Source: Thermococcus litoralis DSM 5473 (lineage in GTDB: Archaea; Methanobacteriota_B; Thermococci; Thermococcales; Thermococcaceae). Taken from it: a stretch of DNA of 64,000 nucleotides. The first letter of the stretch is position 1. The number at the start of each line of letters is the position of its first letter. This document shows, piece after piece, positions 37,680 to 47,511 of this stretch. The notes beneath the pieces are model-generated. The model saw only the letters and a program-made list of their open reading frames with translations, had not been told where the DNA came from and made no database searches. The position numbers and the translations under genes are program-made. The stretch is from positions 1,064,191-1,128,190 of the forward strand of contig NC_022084.1 in NCBI RefSeq assembly GCF_000246985.2. Reading direction: 5' to 3'.

Positions 37680-38093
37680 CCTCCTTCCCGCCTTGAAAGG
37701 TGAGGGTTCCAACGAGCTAACCCCTCGCCAATAGCGGGAAGGTTTACGGGCGACTCATTCCCTACTCCCGTTGCCGGTTTCGGTTCAGCCCGAGGGGACG
37801 GTCTCGCCCCCGTTACCCCTACCCCAAAGGGGACTCGGGGTTATGGTTTCAGAGGCTAAACCTTTGGTTTTTGACTGCCTCAAAGGGCAGTTTTTGAAGG
37901 ACGCCTGTCGGCGTCCTAACCACTCCAAGTCGGAGTGGTAACGCGAAACCCCCTCATCTCATCGGGTTATTAAATTTGGCCTCTTCGAGGCCTTACTACA
38001 CTATGAAGTTTAAAAGGGTTTTGGTTTAAAGGGCTGAATTTCCGAATACTGCATCCCCGCCCTGAAAGGCGAGGCCTTCAAAAGAAAAAAGTA
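37676..38093 (-). mobile_element. about 415-bp non-autonomous TnpB-type element, hairpin-rich
   Basis: No credible gene. Both ends carry right-end-like sequence in the same (minus) orientation: 37676-37705 (TTTCAAGGCGGGAAGG, then AGGTCAG) and 38049-38093 (CTTTTGAAGGCCTCGCC, then TTTCAGGGCGGGG). Between them lie perfect hairpins: 37874-37891 (6-bp stem), 37899-37916 (7-bp stem, loop TGTC), 37919-37939 (8-bp stem), 37978-37992 (GGCCTC/GAGGCC). The minus-strand reading between 37700 and 37850 is proline-rich (GARPSPRAEPKPATGVG) and may be a TnpB tail. It fills the whole gap between the mbs operon and the AGOG gene. Confidence 0.6.
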
Positions 38094-38154
38094 ACCTCTT
38101 TATTTTTTCGCAAATTCTATAAGGCTCTACTCCTTTTTCTTTTTGGTGGGAAAA

Positions 38155-38895
38155 TTGAAAGTTGAAGCCCTCAAGAGCATTCTTAAAGAACTCGGTATTG
38201 AATGCGCTAGAACCATCGAGGAGAAGGTTGACCTGCAGTTTTCAGCTTTGGAGAACCTTTACAAAAACCTTAATGATGATGAGCTCTTTCTCAAGCTTGT
38301 GATAGCCAATTCAATAGTTAGCTATCAGCTTTCTGCTAAAGGAGAAAAGTGGTGGTGGGAGTTCTCGAGATACTTCTCAAAAAACCCTCCAAAAGGCATC
38401 GTAGCGGCTTACTCCGAGTTTTTGCCAAACTCAAAAACCAACAGGAGATTAATCCAGCCGAAGTTAAATCGTCTTAAAAAGCTGGAGCCTTTTTTAAGCT
38501 CCCTAACGATGGAGGATTTAAGGGATTACTATCACAATATGCTGAGATTTCGGGATCATTTGGCAAGGGTCATGAATTCAAAGGAAGATGCAAAAACCAT
38601 TGTTTTTGCTGTAAAAATGTTCGGCTATGCATCAAGGATAGCTTTCAAAGAGTTCATTCCCTATCCAATGGAAATCGACATCCCAAAAGACTTCAGAATC
38701 GAAAACTACACAAAAAGATTTACATCCGAGGAGCCAGTAAAATTCTGGAGAAAAATTTCGAGGGAAGTTGGTGTGCCGCCCCTCCACATAGATTCTATCC
38801 TCTGGCCCGTACTTGGAGGAGATAGAAGGGTCATTGGGAGACTGAAAAAGCACTGTGAAAAATCCGAGCTAGTTTTACAACTTGTGTCTCTTTGA
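38155..38895 (+). CDS. archaeal GO glycosylase (AGOG), 8-oxoguanine DNA glycosylase/lyase
   Basis: About 246 residues. The AGOG-type helix-hairpin-helix variant is seen in DAKTIVFAVKMFGYASRIAF (catalytic lysine region), then FIPYPMEIDIPKDFRIENYT with the catalytic aspartate after P-K, and VPPLHIDSILWPVLGG near the end. It removes 8-oxoguanine from DNA and nicks the strand, so it opens the oxidative-stress half of the window. TTG 38155 follows GGTGGG; GTG 38146 is an alternative start. The first codons directly follow the inserted element. Confidence 0.85.
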   Translation: MKVEALKSILKELGIECARTIEEKVDLQFSALENLYKNLNDDELFLKLVIANSIVSYQLSAKGEKWWWEFSRYFSKNPPKGIVAAYSEFLPNSKTNRRLIQPKLNRLKKLEPFLSSLTMEDLRDYYHNMLRFRDHLARVMNSKEDAKTIVFAVKMFGYASRIAFKEFIPYPMEIDIPKDFRIENYTKRFTSEEPVKFWRKISREVGVPPLHIDSILWPVLGGDRRVIGRLKKHCEKSELVLQLVSL

Positions 38896-38983
38896 GTTAT
38901 TCTTTCGAACTTAAAGATGGGAACGTCGCTGAACTAATTAGGGTTTCTGAGTTTTGTTAGGAAAACCGAAAGTTTTATATATT

Positions 38984-38998
38984 CGAACTTCAAAAGTT
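38984..38998 (+). promoter_or_regulatory. inverted repeat at the peroxiredoxin start site
   Basis: GAACTT-CAA-AAGTTC, perfect 6-bp arms, just after the TATA box of the peroxiredoxin gene. Position suits a repressor site. Confidence 0.45.
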
Positions 38999-39027
38999 CC
39001 ATATGAAAACAAAATGAGGTGATGGAG

Positions 39028-39678
39028 ATGGTAGCTATCGGTGAAAAGTTTCCAGAGGTTGAGGTAAAAACAACCCACGGGGTAATAAAGCTCCCAGACT
39101 ACTTTGCAGAAAAGGGCAAGTGGTTCTTGCTTTTCAGCCACCCAGCAGATTTCACTCCCGTCTGTACTACGGAGTTCTACGCTCTACAAAAGAGAATTGA
39201 TAAGTTCAGAGAACTTGGTGTTGAGCCCATAGGACTCAGCGTTGACCAAGTATTCAGCCACATCAAATGGATGGAATGGATTAAGGAGAACCTCGGTGAG
39301 GAAATAACCTTCCCAGTTATCGCTGACGACAGGGGAGACTTGGCTGATAGACTCGGCATGATACCGAGTGGTGCAACAATAACAGCCAGGGCGGTCTTTG
39401 TAGTTGATGACAAAGGCGTTATCAGGGCAATAGTCTATTACCCAGCCGAAGTTGGTAGAGATTGGGACGAGATTTTAAGGCTCGTCAAGGCTCTAAAGAT
39501 AAGCACAGAAAAGGGAGTTGCTTTGCCCCACAAGTGGCCCAACAATGAGCTTATAGGTGACAAAGTCATTGTTCCACCAGCTAGCACAGTTGACCAAGTT
39601 AAAGAACGCGAAGAGGCCAAAGCCAAGGGCGAGATAGAGTGCTACGACTGGTGGTTCTGTTACAAAAAGCTTGAATGA
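39028..39678 (+). CDS. peroxiredoxin, Prx6-like 1-Cys/archaeal type
   Basis: 216 residues, full length. Peroxidatic cysteine in [16 protein letters not shown] (near residue 46); C-terminal cysteines in [13 protein letters not shown] are as in the Pyrococcus/Aeropyrum enzymes, which form decamers. Reduces hydrogen peroxide and alkyl hydroperoxides. ATG 39028 follows GAGGTGATGG. Upstream, TATA (TTTTATATATTC, 38974) is followed by inverted repeat GAACTT-CAA-AAGTTC (38984-38998), a possible operator. Confidence 0.92.
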   Translation: MVAIGEKFPEVEVKTTHGVIKLPDYFAEKGKWFLLFSHPADFTPVCTTEFYALQKRIDKFRELGVEPIGLSVDQVFSHIKWMEWIKENLGEEITFPVIADDRGDLADRLGMIPSGATITARAVFVVDDKGVIRAIVYYPAEVGRDWDEILRLVKALKISTEKGVALPHKWPNNELIGDKVIVPPASTVDQVKEREEAKAKGEIECYDWWFCYKKLE

Positions 39679-39680
39679 TC

Positions 39681-39706
39681 TCTTTTCTTTAACTTTGTCT
39701 TTTTTC
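39681..39706 (+). terminator. T-rich terminator after the peroxiredoxin gene
   Basis: TCTTTTCTTT and TCTTTTTTCT tracts right after the stop codon, as used for intrinsic termination in Thermococcales. Confidence 0.5.
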
Positions 39707-39752
39707 TCAGAGCTTGTTTGCTTTCTTCATTGTTAGGGCTTTGGAAGAAAAT

Positions 39753-39796
39753 TATATAAACCTAATCCGCAAACCTTATTATGACGAAAGTCGAAC
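39753..39796 (+). promoter_or_regulatory. promoter of the 2-oxoacid oxidoreductase genes with the 11-mer GAAAGTCGAAC
   Basis: TATA ATTATATAAAC at about 39750-39760. GAAAGTCGAAC at 39786-39796 lies at the expected start site. The same 11-mer occurs once more in the window, before the encapsulin gene. Confidence 0.5.
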
Positions 39797-39816
39797 TTTA
39801 TTGGAAGTGATGGCAT

Positions 39817-41529
39817 ATGGTCGAGTTTAAGGAAGATGTTTCTATTGTTTTGGGTGGTGCAGCAGGTCAGGGAATTCAGACAGTTGAAGAGATCCTTACA
39901 AGAGTTTTGAAGCTTTCTGGTTATAACGTCTATGCAAACAAAGAGTACATGTCAAGAGTTAGAGGTGGAATAAACACCACCGAAATCAGAGTATCATCAA
40001 AAAAGGTAAGAGCATTTGTAAGGAGGATCGATATCTTAATCCCGTTCAAGCGTGGAGTTCTTCCTTGGGTGGAAAAGAGGCTCACAGAGAACACAGTGGT
40101 TTTGGGCGAAAAGGAAAACGTTGAGGAGGAATACCTCAGCAGAGTAAACTTTGTTGAAGTGCCCCTCAATGAAATGGCAAAAGAAGTTGGCAGTCCTCTG
40201 TATTTAAACACAATAGCAGCGGGAGTTGTGGTTGGACTCTTCCACGGAGACTTTGAGGCTCTCGAGGAATATCTGAGAAAAAGATTTGGCAGCAAAGGAG
40301 AAGAGGTTGTGTTAAAAAACATTGAAGCCGCTAGGAAAGGTTACGAGCTTGGAGTAAAGCTGTGTGAGGAGGGAACAATTGGAATTGAGGTTAAAAGAGA
40401 CGAAAACGTTAAGAAAGAGATTCTTTTAAGCGGCACCGAGGCTGTAGCCTTGGGTGCAGTCGCTGGGGGAATGAACTTCTTGAGCTTTTATCCCATGAGC
40501 CCCTCCACAGGTGTTGCGGTTTTCTCTGCCCAGCATGCCGAGGACTTTGAAATAATCGTGGAGCAGGTAGAGGATGAGATAGCTGCAATAAACATGGCTC
40601 TGGGAGCATGGTTCGCCGGTGCAAGGGGAATGGTAACAACCTCGGGAGGCGGCTTTGCCTTGATGAGCGAAGCCCTAAGCTTAGCTGGAATGGCAGAAAA
40701 TCCAGTGGTAATCCATCTCGCCCAAAGACCCGGTCCGGCAACGGGATTGCCCACAAGAACAATGCAAGGCGACTTGAACCTTGTTCTTTATTCTGGCCAT
40801 GGTGAATTTCCAAGAATAGTTCTCGCACCAGGGAGCATTGAGGAGGCTTTTTACCTTACGGCAGAGGCTTTCAATTTAGCGGACAAATACCAAGTGCCTG
40901 TGATAATCCTAACGGATCAATACTTTGTCGATACCTATTACAACCTCCCAGAGCTTGATCTAAGCAAAATTAAGGTGGAAAAGTACATTGTGGAGAGTGA
41001 TGAGGACTACAAGAGATACAAGCTCACCGAAGATGGCATCTCTCCAAGGAGCATTCCCGGATACGGAAAGGGCGTTGTGGTGGCTAACGGAAACGAACAC
41101 GACGAGTGGGGAGACATAACCGAAGACGAGGAACTTTCGAGGCTGATGCAGGAGAAAAGGGCAATAAAGAAGCTTGAAACAATAAGGAAAAATGCCATGA
41201 TGCCGGAACTTGTGGGGAGAGAGGACGCAAAATACGTCATTGTCGCATGGGGTTCAACCTACCATGTGATAAGAGAAGCCCTCGAAGTTCTCAACAGGGA
41301 AGACGTAGCGTTTCTGCACTTTAAGTGGGTGTATCCTCTGCCCGAGAAGGTTGAAGGTCTCTTGGAAGGCAAAGTGATAATAGACATCGAGCAAAACGTT
41401 ACAGCACAGTTTGCGGAGCTTTTAAAGAAAGAGTTTGGGCTAGAGATCCATCACAAGATTTTGAAGTATGATGGGAGGCCCTTCTCCGTTGAAGAGATTC
41501 TTGATGCTCTTAAGGGGGTGTTAGAATGA
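39817..41529 (+). CDS. 2-oxoacid:ferredoxin oxidoreductase, fused gamma-alpha subunit
   Basis: 570 residues. Residues 1-190 form the gamma domain ([17 protein letters not shown], then [17 protein letters not shown]). From about 205 the alpha (pyrimidine-binding and domain III) part follows with [34 protein letters not shown] and [16 protein letters not shown]. With the beta subunit downstream it oxidises a 2-oxoacid to acyl-CoA and reduces ferredoxin. The fused layout is that of 2-oxoacid (KorAB/2-oxoacid, not pyruvate-specific four-subunit) enzymes; substrate undetermined. Overlaps the beta gene by 4 bases. Confidence 0.88.
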   Translation: MVEFKEDVSIVLGGAAGQGIQTVEEILTRVLKLSGYNVYANKEYMSRVRGGINTTEIRVSSKKVRAFVRRIDILIPFKRGVLPWVEKRLTENTVVLGEKENVEEEYLSRVNFVEVPLNEMAKEVGSPLYLNTIAAGVVVGLFHGDFEALEEYLRKRFGSKGEEVVLKNIEAARKGYELGVKLCEEGTIGIEVKRDENVKKEILLSGTEAVALGAVAGGMNFLSFYPMSPSTGVAVFSAQHAEDFEIIVEQVEDEIAAINMALGAWFAGARGMVTTSGGGFALMSEALSLAGMAENPVVIHLAQRPGPATGLPTRTMQGDLNLVLYSGHGEFPRIVLAPGSIEEAFYLTAEAFNLADKYQVPVIILTDQYFVDTYYNLPELDLSKIKVEKYIVESDEDYKRYKLTEDGISPRSIPGYGKGVVVANGNEHDEWGDITEDEELSRLMQEKRAIKKLETIRKNAMMPELVGREDAKYVIVAWGSTYHVIREALEVLNREDVAFLHFKWVYPLPEKVEGLLEGKVIIDIEQNVTAQFAELLKKEFGLEIHHKILKYDGRPFSVEEILDALKGVLE

Positions 41530-42398
41530 TCTCTCCGCTTATTTTTGAACCCGAAAGACCCGGAAGCAAGGACATAGCCTGGTGTCCCGGGTGTGGGAAC
41601 TTCGGTATTAGGAACATCTTGAGATCTGCTTTTGCCGAGCTCAACCTAAGGCCGCAGGATGTTGTCATAATAAGCGGAATTGGCCAAGCGGCAAAAATGC
41701 CCCACTACATAAACGTTAACGGCTATCATACCCTTCACGGTCGTTCTATTCCAATAGCCACAGCTGTTAAAGCCGCAAATCCCTCTTTGACGGTAATAGC
41801 GGAGGGTGGAGACGGAGACATGTACGCTGAGGGAGGCAACCACCTTCTCCATGCCATAAGAAGAAACCCAGACATAACGGTTTTAGTCCACGACAACCAG
41901 ATTTATGGTTTGACTAAAGGCCAAGCTTCCCCCACAACAATGCTGGGGATGAAAACTCCTACTCAACCTTGGGGAGTCTTTGAAGAGCCTTTCAACCCAA
42001 TAGCCTTGGCAATAGCTCTGGATGCATCTTTTGTAGCAAGGACTTTCATGGGATACTTCAAAGAGAGCGTGGAGATAATCAAAAAGGCAATCCAGCATAA
42101 AGGATTAGCCATAGTAGACATTTTCCATCCATGTGTGAGCTTCAACAAGGTGAACACCTACGAATGGTATCGCGAGCACACTTACTGGATGAAAGACCAC
42201 AACCCGTACGATAGGGAGGAGGCATTTAAGAGAGCTATAGAGAGCGATCCCCTCCCGCTGGGAGTGTTCTACATCCACGAAAAGCCAACCTTTGAAGAGC
42301 AGGTTCCAGCTTATAAGAGGGACAAAACGCCGCTGTGGCGGAGGAAGTCTAAGCTTGAAGAAATTGGAAAAATTTTGGAGGCTAAGAGAACGTTTTGA
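41526..42398 (+). CDS. 2-oxoacid:ferredoxin oxidoreductase, beta subunit
   Basis: 290 residues. [10 protein letters not shown] near residue 20 gives two cluster cysteines; the thiamine-diphosphate/Mg motif is [12 protein letters not shown] followed by [12 protein letters not shown], with a later cysteine in IFHPCVSF. It forms the catalytic core together with the gamma-alpha subunit. No ferredoxin-like delta gene is attached, as expected for the two-subunit type. Confidence 0.9.
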   Translation: MISPLIFEPERPGSKDIAWCPGCGNFGIRNILRSAFAELNLRPQDVVIISGIGQAAKMPHYINVNGYHTLHGRSIPIATAVKAANPSLTVIAEGGDGDMYAEGGNHLLHAIRRNPDITVLVHDNQIYGLTKGQASPTTMLGMKTPTQPWGVFEEPFNPIALAIALDASFVARTFMGYFKESVEIIKKAIQHKGLAIVDIFHPCVSFNKVNTYEWYREHTYWMKDHNPYDREEAFKRAIESDPLPLGVFYIHEKPTFEEQVPAYKRDKTPLWRRKSKLEEIGKILEAKRTF

Positions 42399-42426
42399 TT
42401 TTTTATAAATTTTTGGGGTGAGTAAG

Positions 42427-42873
42427 GTGATTGGAGAAAAAGCACCGGATTTTGTGTTGAAAGACCAAAATGGGGAGGAATTTAAGCTTTCGGATTTTAG
42501 AGGGAAGAAAGTTCTCCTATCCTTCCACCCACTGGCATGGACAGGTATTTGCGAAAAGCAGATGAAAGCTTTGGAAGAAAACTACGAAAAATTTGAAACC
42601 CTAAACGTTCTCCCGGTTGGTATAAGCGTTGATCCCGTACCGAGTAAAAAGGCCTGGGCTGAACATATGGGGCTTAAGAAACTCAGGATTCTGAGCGACT
42701 TTTGGCCTCATGGCAAGGTTGCAAAGCTATATGGACTTTTTAGAGAAAAGGATGGCATTTCAGAAAGGGCAAACGTTTTGGTTGATGAAGAAGGGAAGAT
42801 AGCCTTCTACAAAGTTTACCCAATAAGGGAGCTTCCCAACTTGGAGGAGATATTCGAGTTTCTGGAAGGGTGA
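42427..42873 (+). CDS. AhpC/Bcp-like redoxin (peroxiredoxin)
   Basis: 148 residues. IGEKAPDFVLKDQNGEEFKL and the peroxidatic region SFHPLAWTGICEKQMKALEE with one cysteine near residue 46; the T of the usual TxxC motif is in TGIC. No second conserved cysteine is obvious, so it may be 1-Cys or use a partner. It begins at GTG 42427 after GGGGTGAG (GTG 42418 is possible). It follows the oxidoreductase genes by 28 bases and may be co-transcribed. Confidence 0.85.
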   Translation: MIGEKAPDFVLKDQNGEEFKLSDFRGKKVLLSFHPLAWTGICEKQMKALEENYEKFETLNVLPVGISVDPVPSKKAWAEHMGLKKLRILSDFWPHGKVAKLYGLFREKDGISERANVLVDEEGKIAFYKVYPIRELPNLEEIFEFLEG

Positions 42874-42921
42874 AAAGCTTTTTATATTTCTATTTTTAAA
42901 CTAAATTGGGGTGGTGAAAAA

Positions 42922-44148
42922 ATGCCAAAGGTTTGGATAGAGAAACTTCTTGATGAACCCGAGCTCTACCTTTTGAGGATTGACGATGACAAAATAAAAT
43001 ACTTCGAGGCAACGTGGGACATTCCGGAAGGAATAACCTATAATGCTTACCTCATGAAGACAGATAGTGCAGTTGTTCTTTTTGATGCCTGGAAAAAAGA
43101 CTATACCAATGAATTTCTTGAAGCACTCTCAAGTATAGTTGATCCCAAGGAGATAACCCACATAGTTGTCCACCACATGGAGCCGGATCACAGCGGGGCT
43201 TTGCCAAGACTTCTCGAATTAAACGGGTACAAGGCGAAGATCATAGGCACTGTATTTGCAAAAAGACTTTTAGAGGCGTTTTATGATATTAAAGAGAACG
43301 TTCATGCAATTGAAGACGGAGAAGAGCTGAAGATAGGCAGCAGGACTTTAAAGTTCATAACAGTTCCATGGCTTCACTGGCCTGATACCATGATAACCTA
43401 TGTTGTTGAGGACAAAATAATCTTTAGCTGTGATGCAGGAGGAGGATACTCAATTCCCGAAGCCATAGATGACAGTGACGATGAAGTCGTTGAGAGGTAC
43501 CTCCCCCACGTTACCAAGTATATAGTTACTGTTATCGGCCACTACCACAAGTACATCGTGGAGAACATTGAGAAGATAAAAGAGCTCGGCATAGTGGACG
43601 ATGTTAGGATGATCCTTCCGGGGCATGGATTGATATGGCGTAAGAACCCACAGAAAATCTTTGAACACTATGAAAAAGTCGGTGCTGGAGTTCCAAAGAA
43701 AGGTAAAGTTTTGGTGATTTACGATTCGATGTACGGCTTCGTTGAGGAGAGCGTTAGAGTGGCAGTTAACGAGCTAGAAAGGCTCGGCTTCACTCCAGTA
43801 GTTTACAGATATACCGACAAAGAGGCTCCAGCGGTAAGCGACATTCTTGGAGAAGTTCCAGACAGTGAAGCCCTTGTCATTGGGGCTTCAACATATGAAG
43901 CGGGCATACACCCGAGGATAAGGTATCTTCTCTATGAGATGCTCGATAAAGCCAACTATGAAAAGCCTGTTCTTATACTAGGAACATTCGGATGGGCAGG
44001 GGTAGCTGGGAGAGAGATAGAGACACTAATCAAGAGGTCAAAGTTCGACCACGTGGACACAATAGAAGTAAAGGGCAGAACTACGCCAGAAGACGAGGTA
44101 AGAATCAGGGAAGGGGTTAGAGAACTCGTAAAAAGGCTCAGAAGGTAA
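42922..44148 (+). CDS. fprA: flavodiiron protein (A-type flavoprotein)
   Basis: 408 residues. The beta-lactamase-like domain carries the diiron ligands H85-x-E87-x-D89-H90 (HHMEPDHSGA), a histidine in PWLHWPDT, an aspartate in SCDAGGG and a histidine in PGHGLIWR. The C-terminal flavodoxin domain starts at about 258 (KVLVIYDSMYGFVEE) and binds FMN. Such enzymes reduce oxygen to water or NO to N2O with electrons from rubredoxin, which fits the rubredoxin gene 3.5 kb downstream. ATG 42922 follows GGGGTGG. Confidence 0.93.
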   Translation: MPKVWIEKLLDEPELYLLRIDDDKIKYFEATWDIPEGITYNAYLMKTDSAVVLFDAWKKDYTNEFLEALSSIVDPKEITHIVVHHMEPDHSGALPRLLELNGYKAKIIGTVFAKRLLEAFYDIKENVHAIEDGEELKIGSRTLKFITVPWLHWPDTMITYVVEDKIIFSCDAGGGYSIPEAIDDSDDEVVERYLPHVTKYIVTVIGHYHKYIVENIEKIKELGIVDDVRMILPGHGLIWRKNPQKIFEHYEKVGAGVPKKGKVLVIYDSMYGFVEESVRVAVNELERLGFTPVVYRYTDKEAPAVSDILGEVPDSEALVIGASTYEAGIHPRIRYLLYEMLDKANYEKPVLILGTFGWAGVAGREIETLIKRSKFDHVDTIEVKGRTTPEDEVRIREGVRELVKRLRR

Positions 44149-44182
44149 GCCTTATCTCTAATTTATTTTTAGAGGTGCCCTT

Positions 44183-44812
44183 ATGATTGAAAACGCCGTT
44201 GAAAAACTGCTGAGTGGAATTAAAGTTGGAGAATTTGAGATATATGCGGAAAAATACCCCGGCAGATTCCCAAACGAGGCTCTTCTTGAGATTTTCATTG
44301 AGAAGGGTTCTTTAAGAGACCACCTCCTTTACGCAAGGGTTTATTTTGGTAGGAGGTACTACAGCTCTTGGGTTGAGGTTTCCTCCATAAATCCGACTCC
44401 AAACGTTGGGTTGTTGTACTTCAATTCTCCTGTAGAAGATACCTTGCTGGAGCTTTTTGCGAGTCATTTAAAACCGGGAGAGCATATCTTTGTCAGCTAT
44501 GTTGAAGACCTTGAAACCAAAAGGGCTCTCTATTTTGGAGCTCCGGCTCCAACAACAAGGCTCGGCTTTAAGCTTTTTAACTTGGGCTTTACATGGTTCA
44601 AGGACTGGTACTTCCCGGAGGGCTTTAAAGAAGGGGGAGAAAAACTCCAGGCCGAAAAACCCTTAAACGAAGAGCAAAGACGAGTTCATCTTTTGAACAT
44701 AAGGAAAGAACTCGAAGAGTTCCTTGAAAGAGGTGAGATAACGGACAGACATCTTTTGGGGGCACTAAAAAGAGGACAAATGCTTTTAAATTCGCTAAAC
44801 GAACTCATATGA
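44183..44812 (+). CDS. DUF1122 family protein
   Basis: 209 residues. Segments VYFGRRYYSSWVEVSSINPT, LKPGEHIFVSYVEDLETKRA and APTTRLGFKLFNLGFTWFKD match an archaeal family known only as DUF1122. No catalytic motif is evident to me. It follows the flavodiiron gene by 34 bases on the same strand, so a link with the redox genes is possible but unproven. Confidence 0.75.
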   Translation: MIENAVEKLLSGIKVGEFEIYAEKYPGRFPNEALLEIFIEKGSLRDHLLYARVYFGRRYYSSWVEVSSINPTPNVGLLYFNSPVEDTLLELFASHLKPGEHIFVSYVEDLETKRALYFGAPAPTTRLGFKLFNLGFTWFKDWYFPEGFKEGGEKLQAEKPLNEEQRRVHLLNIRKELEEFLERGEITDRHLLGALKRGQMLLNSLNELI

Positions 44813-44870
44813 AGATTTCTTTCAGGAAGTGTTAAATAACATTAGGTGCAATTATATTCAGGTGATTTTT

Positions 44871-45183
44871 GTGGAAAAAAGAAGCAATATTATTGAGAAA
44901 CTGGAAGCTTTTTCTGAAAAAGAAATACTAAGCTATGCGATTGCTTCTGAGAGAGAACTTGAACAAGCCCTTCCGGGGATTATTGCAGTTAGTTGAAGGC
45001 GTATCGTGGGTTCATTCTTTCTTATACACCGAAACCTGTGAAAACTTAGTTGATGCCCTTAGGATCGTTCTTGAGAACGAAGAAAACACATACAGGATTT
45101 ATAATTATCTCTCCAAAAAAGCCCCTGAACATAGGGACGTCTTTGAATACTTGGCAACTCAAGAAGCAGTTAGTAAACATTAA
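44871..45183 (+). pseudogene. ferritin-like/rubrerythrin-family gene fragment
   Basis: GTG 44871 reads EKLEAFSEKEILSYAIASER, almost the start of the intact gene at 45224, then stops at 44998. In another frame DALRIVLENEENTYRIYNYL and APEHRDVFEYLATQEA follow, matching the second half of the same paralogue, and end at 45181. The central helix pair is missing. A tandem duplicate that has decayed by deletion and frameshift. Confidence 0.8.
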
Positions 45184-45223
45184 ATATACCCATGAGAAAA
45201 TCTTTAACGTAGGAGGTGTATTC

Positions 45224-45763
45224 ATGGAAGAAGATATTGTTAAAAGACTGGAAGCCCTTTCTGAAAAGGAAATTTTAGGCTATGCAATAGCCTCTGAAGA
45301 AGATGCCAAAGCCTTTTACCTCAAACTTGCGGAGGGAAAGGGTGAGCTTATAGAGAACTTCTTTAAAGACCTCGCAAAGGCGGAAGAGGCACATAGATTA
45401 CTCTTGCTAAACTTATACAAAAAACTCTTCGGAGATGAAAGCTATCCAGTGCCTCAGGGAATTCCCTTCCTTGAGAGTACTGTCAATGCCGTAACCTTGG
45501 GTGGGATGGTTGAGGCTATGAGGACTGCACTAATGAACGAAAGGGTAGCAGAGAGAGTCTATAAACTTCTGGCCAAAAGACTGCCTGAGCATGAGGCTCT
45601 TTTTGAGTTCTTGGCAACGCAGGAGAGAGCTCATTACAAAGCAATCGAAGCCCACAAGGAATATCTAGAGGGGCTCATGAGAGGAAAGCCGGATTATGCC
45701 GATATCCCCGCTCATGTGATATTCAATCAGGTGGAAATCTACTACAAGCCAAGAGTTCTCTGA
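45224..45763 (+). CDS. ferritin-like diiron protein (rubrerythrin superfamily, no rubredoxin domain)
   Basis: 179 residues, four-helix bundle. Metal-type residues lie in [45 protein letters not shown] and [15 protein letters not shown], the paired E and E-x-x-H pattern of the superfamily. Probably an iron-binding or peroxidase protein. ATG 45224 follows GGAGGTGT; the open frame further upstream overlaps the decayed duplicate. NROR follows after 10 bases, implying one operon. Confidence 0.82.
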   Translation: MEEDIVKRLEALSEKEILGYAIASEEDAKAFYLKLAEGKGELIENFFKDLAKAEEAHRLLLLNLYKKLFGDESYPVPQGIPFLESTVNAVTLGGMVEAMRTALMNERVAERVYKLLAKRLPEHEALFEFLATQERAHYKAIEAHKEYLEGLMRGKPDYADIPAHVIFNQVEIYYKPRVL

Positions 45764-45773
45764 AGGGAGGCAT

Positions 45774-46862
45774 ATGAGGATTGTCATAGTTGGAAATGGA
45801 CCCGGGGGAGTGGAATTAGCCAATCAGCTTTCTGGAGAGGAAATAACTATAGTTGAGCAGGAGAAGGTTCCGCATTACAGTAAACCTATGCTGAGTCACT
45901 ACATAGCAGGGTTCATTGATAAGGAAAAGCTCTTTCCGTATTCCCTTGAATGGTACGAAAAGAAAGGAATAGATCTGAATCTAGGGGCAAGAGCGGAGTT
46001 AATAGACAGGGCTCGAAAAAGGCTGATAACAAGTGAGGGCGAGATACCCTACGATGTCTTAGTTATAGCCACCGGTGCCAGGCCAAGAGAGCCAGCTCTT
46101 GAGGGCAAGGAGTTTGTACACACCCTTAGAACACTCCAGGATGCCGAGAGAATTAAAGAGCAAATAGAAAAATATGAAGAGGTTCTGATACTTGGCGGTG
46201 GATTTATAGGTCTTGAGCTCGCTGGGAACCTGGCAAAAGCAGGCTACAAAGTTAAGTTAGTTCACAGAGGGAGTAATCTCCTTGGCCTTGATGAAGAGCT
46301 CACGAAAGTAATAATGGAGAAGCTCGAATGCGATGGGGTGGAGTTTTATCTCAATGCAAATGCGCTGAAGGCAGATAAAGAGGGAGTTCTTACGGATAAG
46401 GGTTACGTAAATGGAAAAGTCAAGATATGTGCCTTTGGGATTGTCCCCAACAAGGAAATAGCCGTTAAAAGCGGTATTCACGCCGGGAGGGGAATATTGA
46501 TTGATGATCATTTCCGAACCTCGGCAAAGGATGTGTATGCTATCGGAGATTGCGCCGAGTACAATGGAATAATCTGCGGCACTGCAAAGGCTGCCATGGG
46601 GCATGCGAGAGTCCTTGCTAACCTTTTAAGAGGTAGAGAAGACAGGTATGACTTTGAATTCCGTTCCACAATTTTCAAATTTGGAAATTTCCCAATAGCC
46701 CTGATTGGAAAAACAAGGGGAGGGGGAAAGTGGCTGGATAAGAAGACAAAAGTTTTCCTTGAAGGAGGCAAGATAGTCGGAGCTGTTGTTATGGAGGACA
46801 TAAGGAAGGCAATGATGCTGGAGAAAAAGATAAAAGCTGGAGTTAGCATAGATGAACTGTGA
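45774..46862 (+). CDS. NAD(P)H:rubredoxin oxidoreductase (NROR)
   Basis: 362 residues. FAD-binding [16 protein letters not shown] at the N-terminus, ATGARPREP, the NAD-binding [17 protein letters not shown] and [11 protein letters not shown] near 265 give the standard two-dinucleotide fold. The length and context match the P. furiosus enzyme that reduces rubredoxin for superoxide reductase and rubrerythrin. ATG 45774 follows GGGAGGCAT. Ferritin-like gene upstream, rubrerythrin/rubredoxin/SOR downstream. Confidence 0.9.
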   Translation: MRIVIVGNGPGGVELANQLSGEEITIVEQEKVPHYSKPMLSHYIAGFIDKEKLFPYSLEWYEKKGIDLNLGARAELIDRARKRLITSEGEIPYDVLVIATGARPREPALEGKEFVHTLRTLQDAERIKEQIEKYEEVLILGGGFIGLELAGNLAKAGYKVKLVHRGSNLLGLDEELTKVIMEKLECDGVEFYLNANALKADKEGVLTDKGYVNGKVKICAFGIVPNKEIAVKSGIHAGRGILIDDHFRTSAKDVYAIGDCAEYNGIICGTAKAAMGHARVLANLLRGREDRYDFEFRSTIFKFGNFPIALIGKTRGGGKWLDKKTKVFLEGGKIVGAVVMEDIRKAMMLEKKIKAGVSIDEL

Positions 46863-46949
46863 TGTTCTTTCCCTATCTTATAAATTTCGGAGAGAAAACC
46901 TTTTATATTTCTCTATCGAAATTAATAATGCCGTTTTGAGGTGATGGGT

Positions 46950-47465
46950 ATGGTGGTTGAAAGAAAAATGACCAAGAAGTTTCTTGAGGAAGCATACGCT
47001 GGGGAAAGCATGGCCCATATGAGGTACATGATTTTTGCGGATGTGGCTGAGAAGGAAGGATTTCCAAACATAGCGAAGCTTTTTAGAGCTATAGCCTTTG
47101 CTGAACTTGTTCATGCAAGAAACCACTACCAAGCTTTGGGCAACGTTAAAGACACTCCAAATAACCTTCAAGTTGCTATTGATGGCGAGACCTTTGAAGT
47201 TGAAGAAATGTACCCCGTTTATAAAGCAACGGCAGAGCTTCAAGGAGAGAAAGAAGCCGTTAGAAGCACTCACTATGCCTTGGAAGCCGAAAAAATCCAT
47301 GCAGAGCTTTATAGGAAAGCAAAAGAACTTGCGGAGCAGAAGAAAGACATAGAGATAAAGAAGGTCTACATCTGCCCAGTTTGCGGCTACACAGCAATTG
47401 ATGAGGCTCCGGAGTACTGCCCGGTTTGTGGTGCTCCAAGAGAAAAGTTCGTGGTGTTTGAGTAG
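46950..47465 (+). CDS. rubrerythrin
   Basis: 171 residues. Diiron four-helix domain (EEAYAGESMAHMRYMIFADV, AFAELVHARNHYQAL, THYALEAEKIHAELY) plus a C-terminal rubredoxin domain with two CPVCG motifs (from residue 136). A peroxidase that reduces H2O2 with electrons from rubredoxin. ATG 46950 follows GAGGTGATGG. TATA-like TTTTATATTT at about 46900. Rubredoxin and SOR follow on the same strand. Confidence 0.95.
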   Translation: MVVERKMTKKFLEEAYAGESMAHMRYMIFADVAEKEGFPNIAKLFRAIAFAELVHARNHYQALGNVKDTPNNLQVAIDGETFEVEEMYPVYKATAELQGEKEAVRSTHYALEAEKIHAELYRKAKELAEQKKDIEIKKVYICPVCGYTAIDEAPEYCPVCGAPREKFVVFE

Positions 47466-47511
47466 CTCTTTCGTTTTTTGCCCCATTTAGTTCGGGGCGC
47501 AAACTTTATAA

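Noticed and set aside
38984-38998. SurR site in front of the peroxiredoxin gene
   Set aside because: The palindrome there is GAACTT-CAA-AAGTTC, which has the half-sites in the opposite order to GTT-N3-AAC, so I list it only as an unassigned inverted repeat.
46878-47486. 202-codon open frame opposite rubrerythrin
   Set aside because: Antisense shadow of a full-length rubrerythrin gene.
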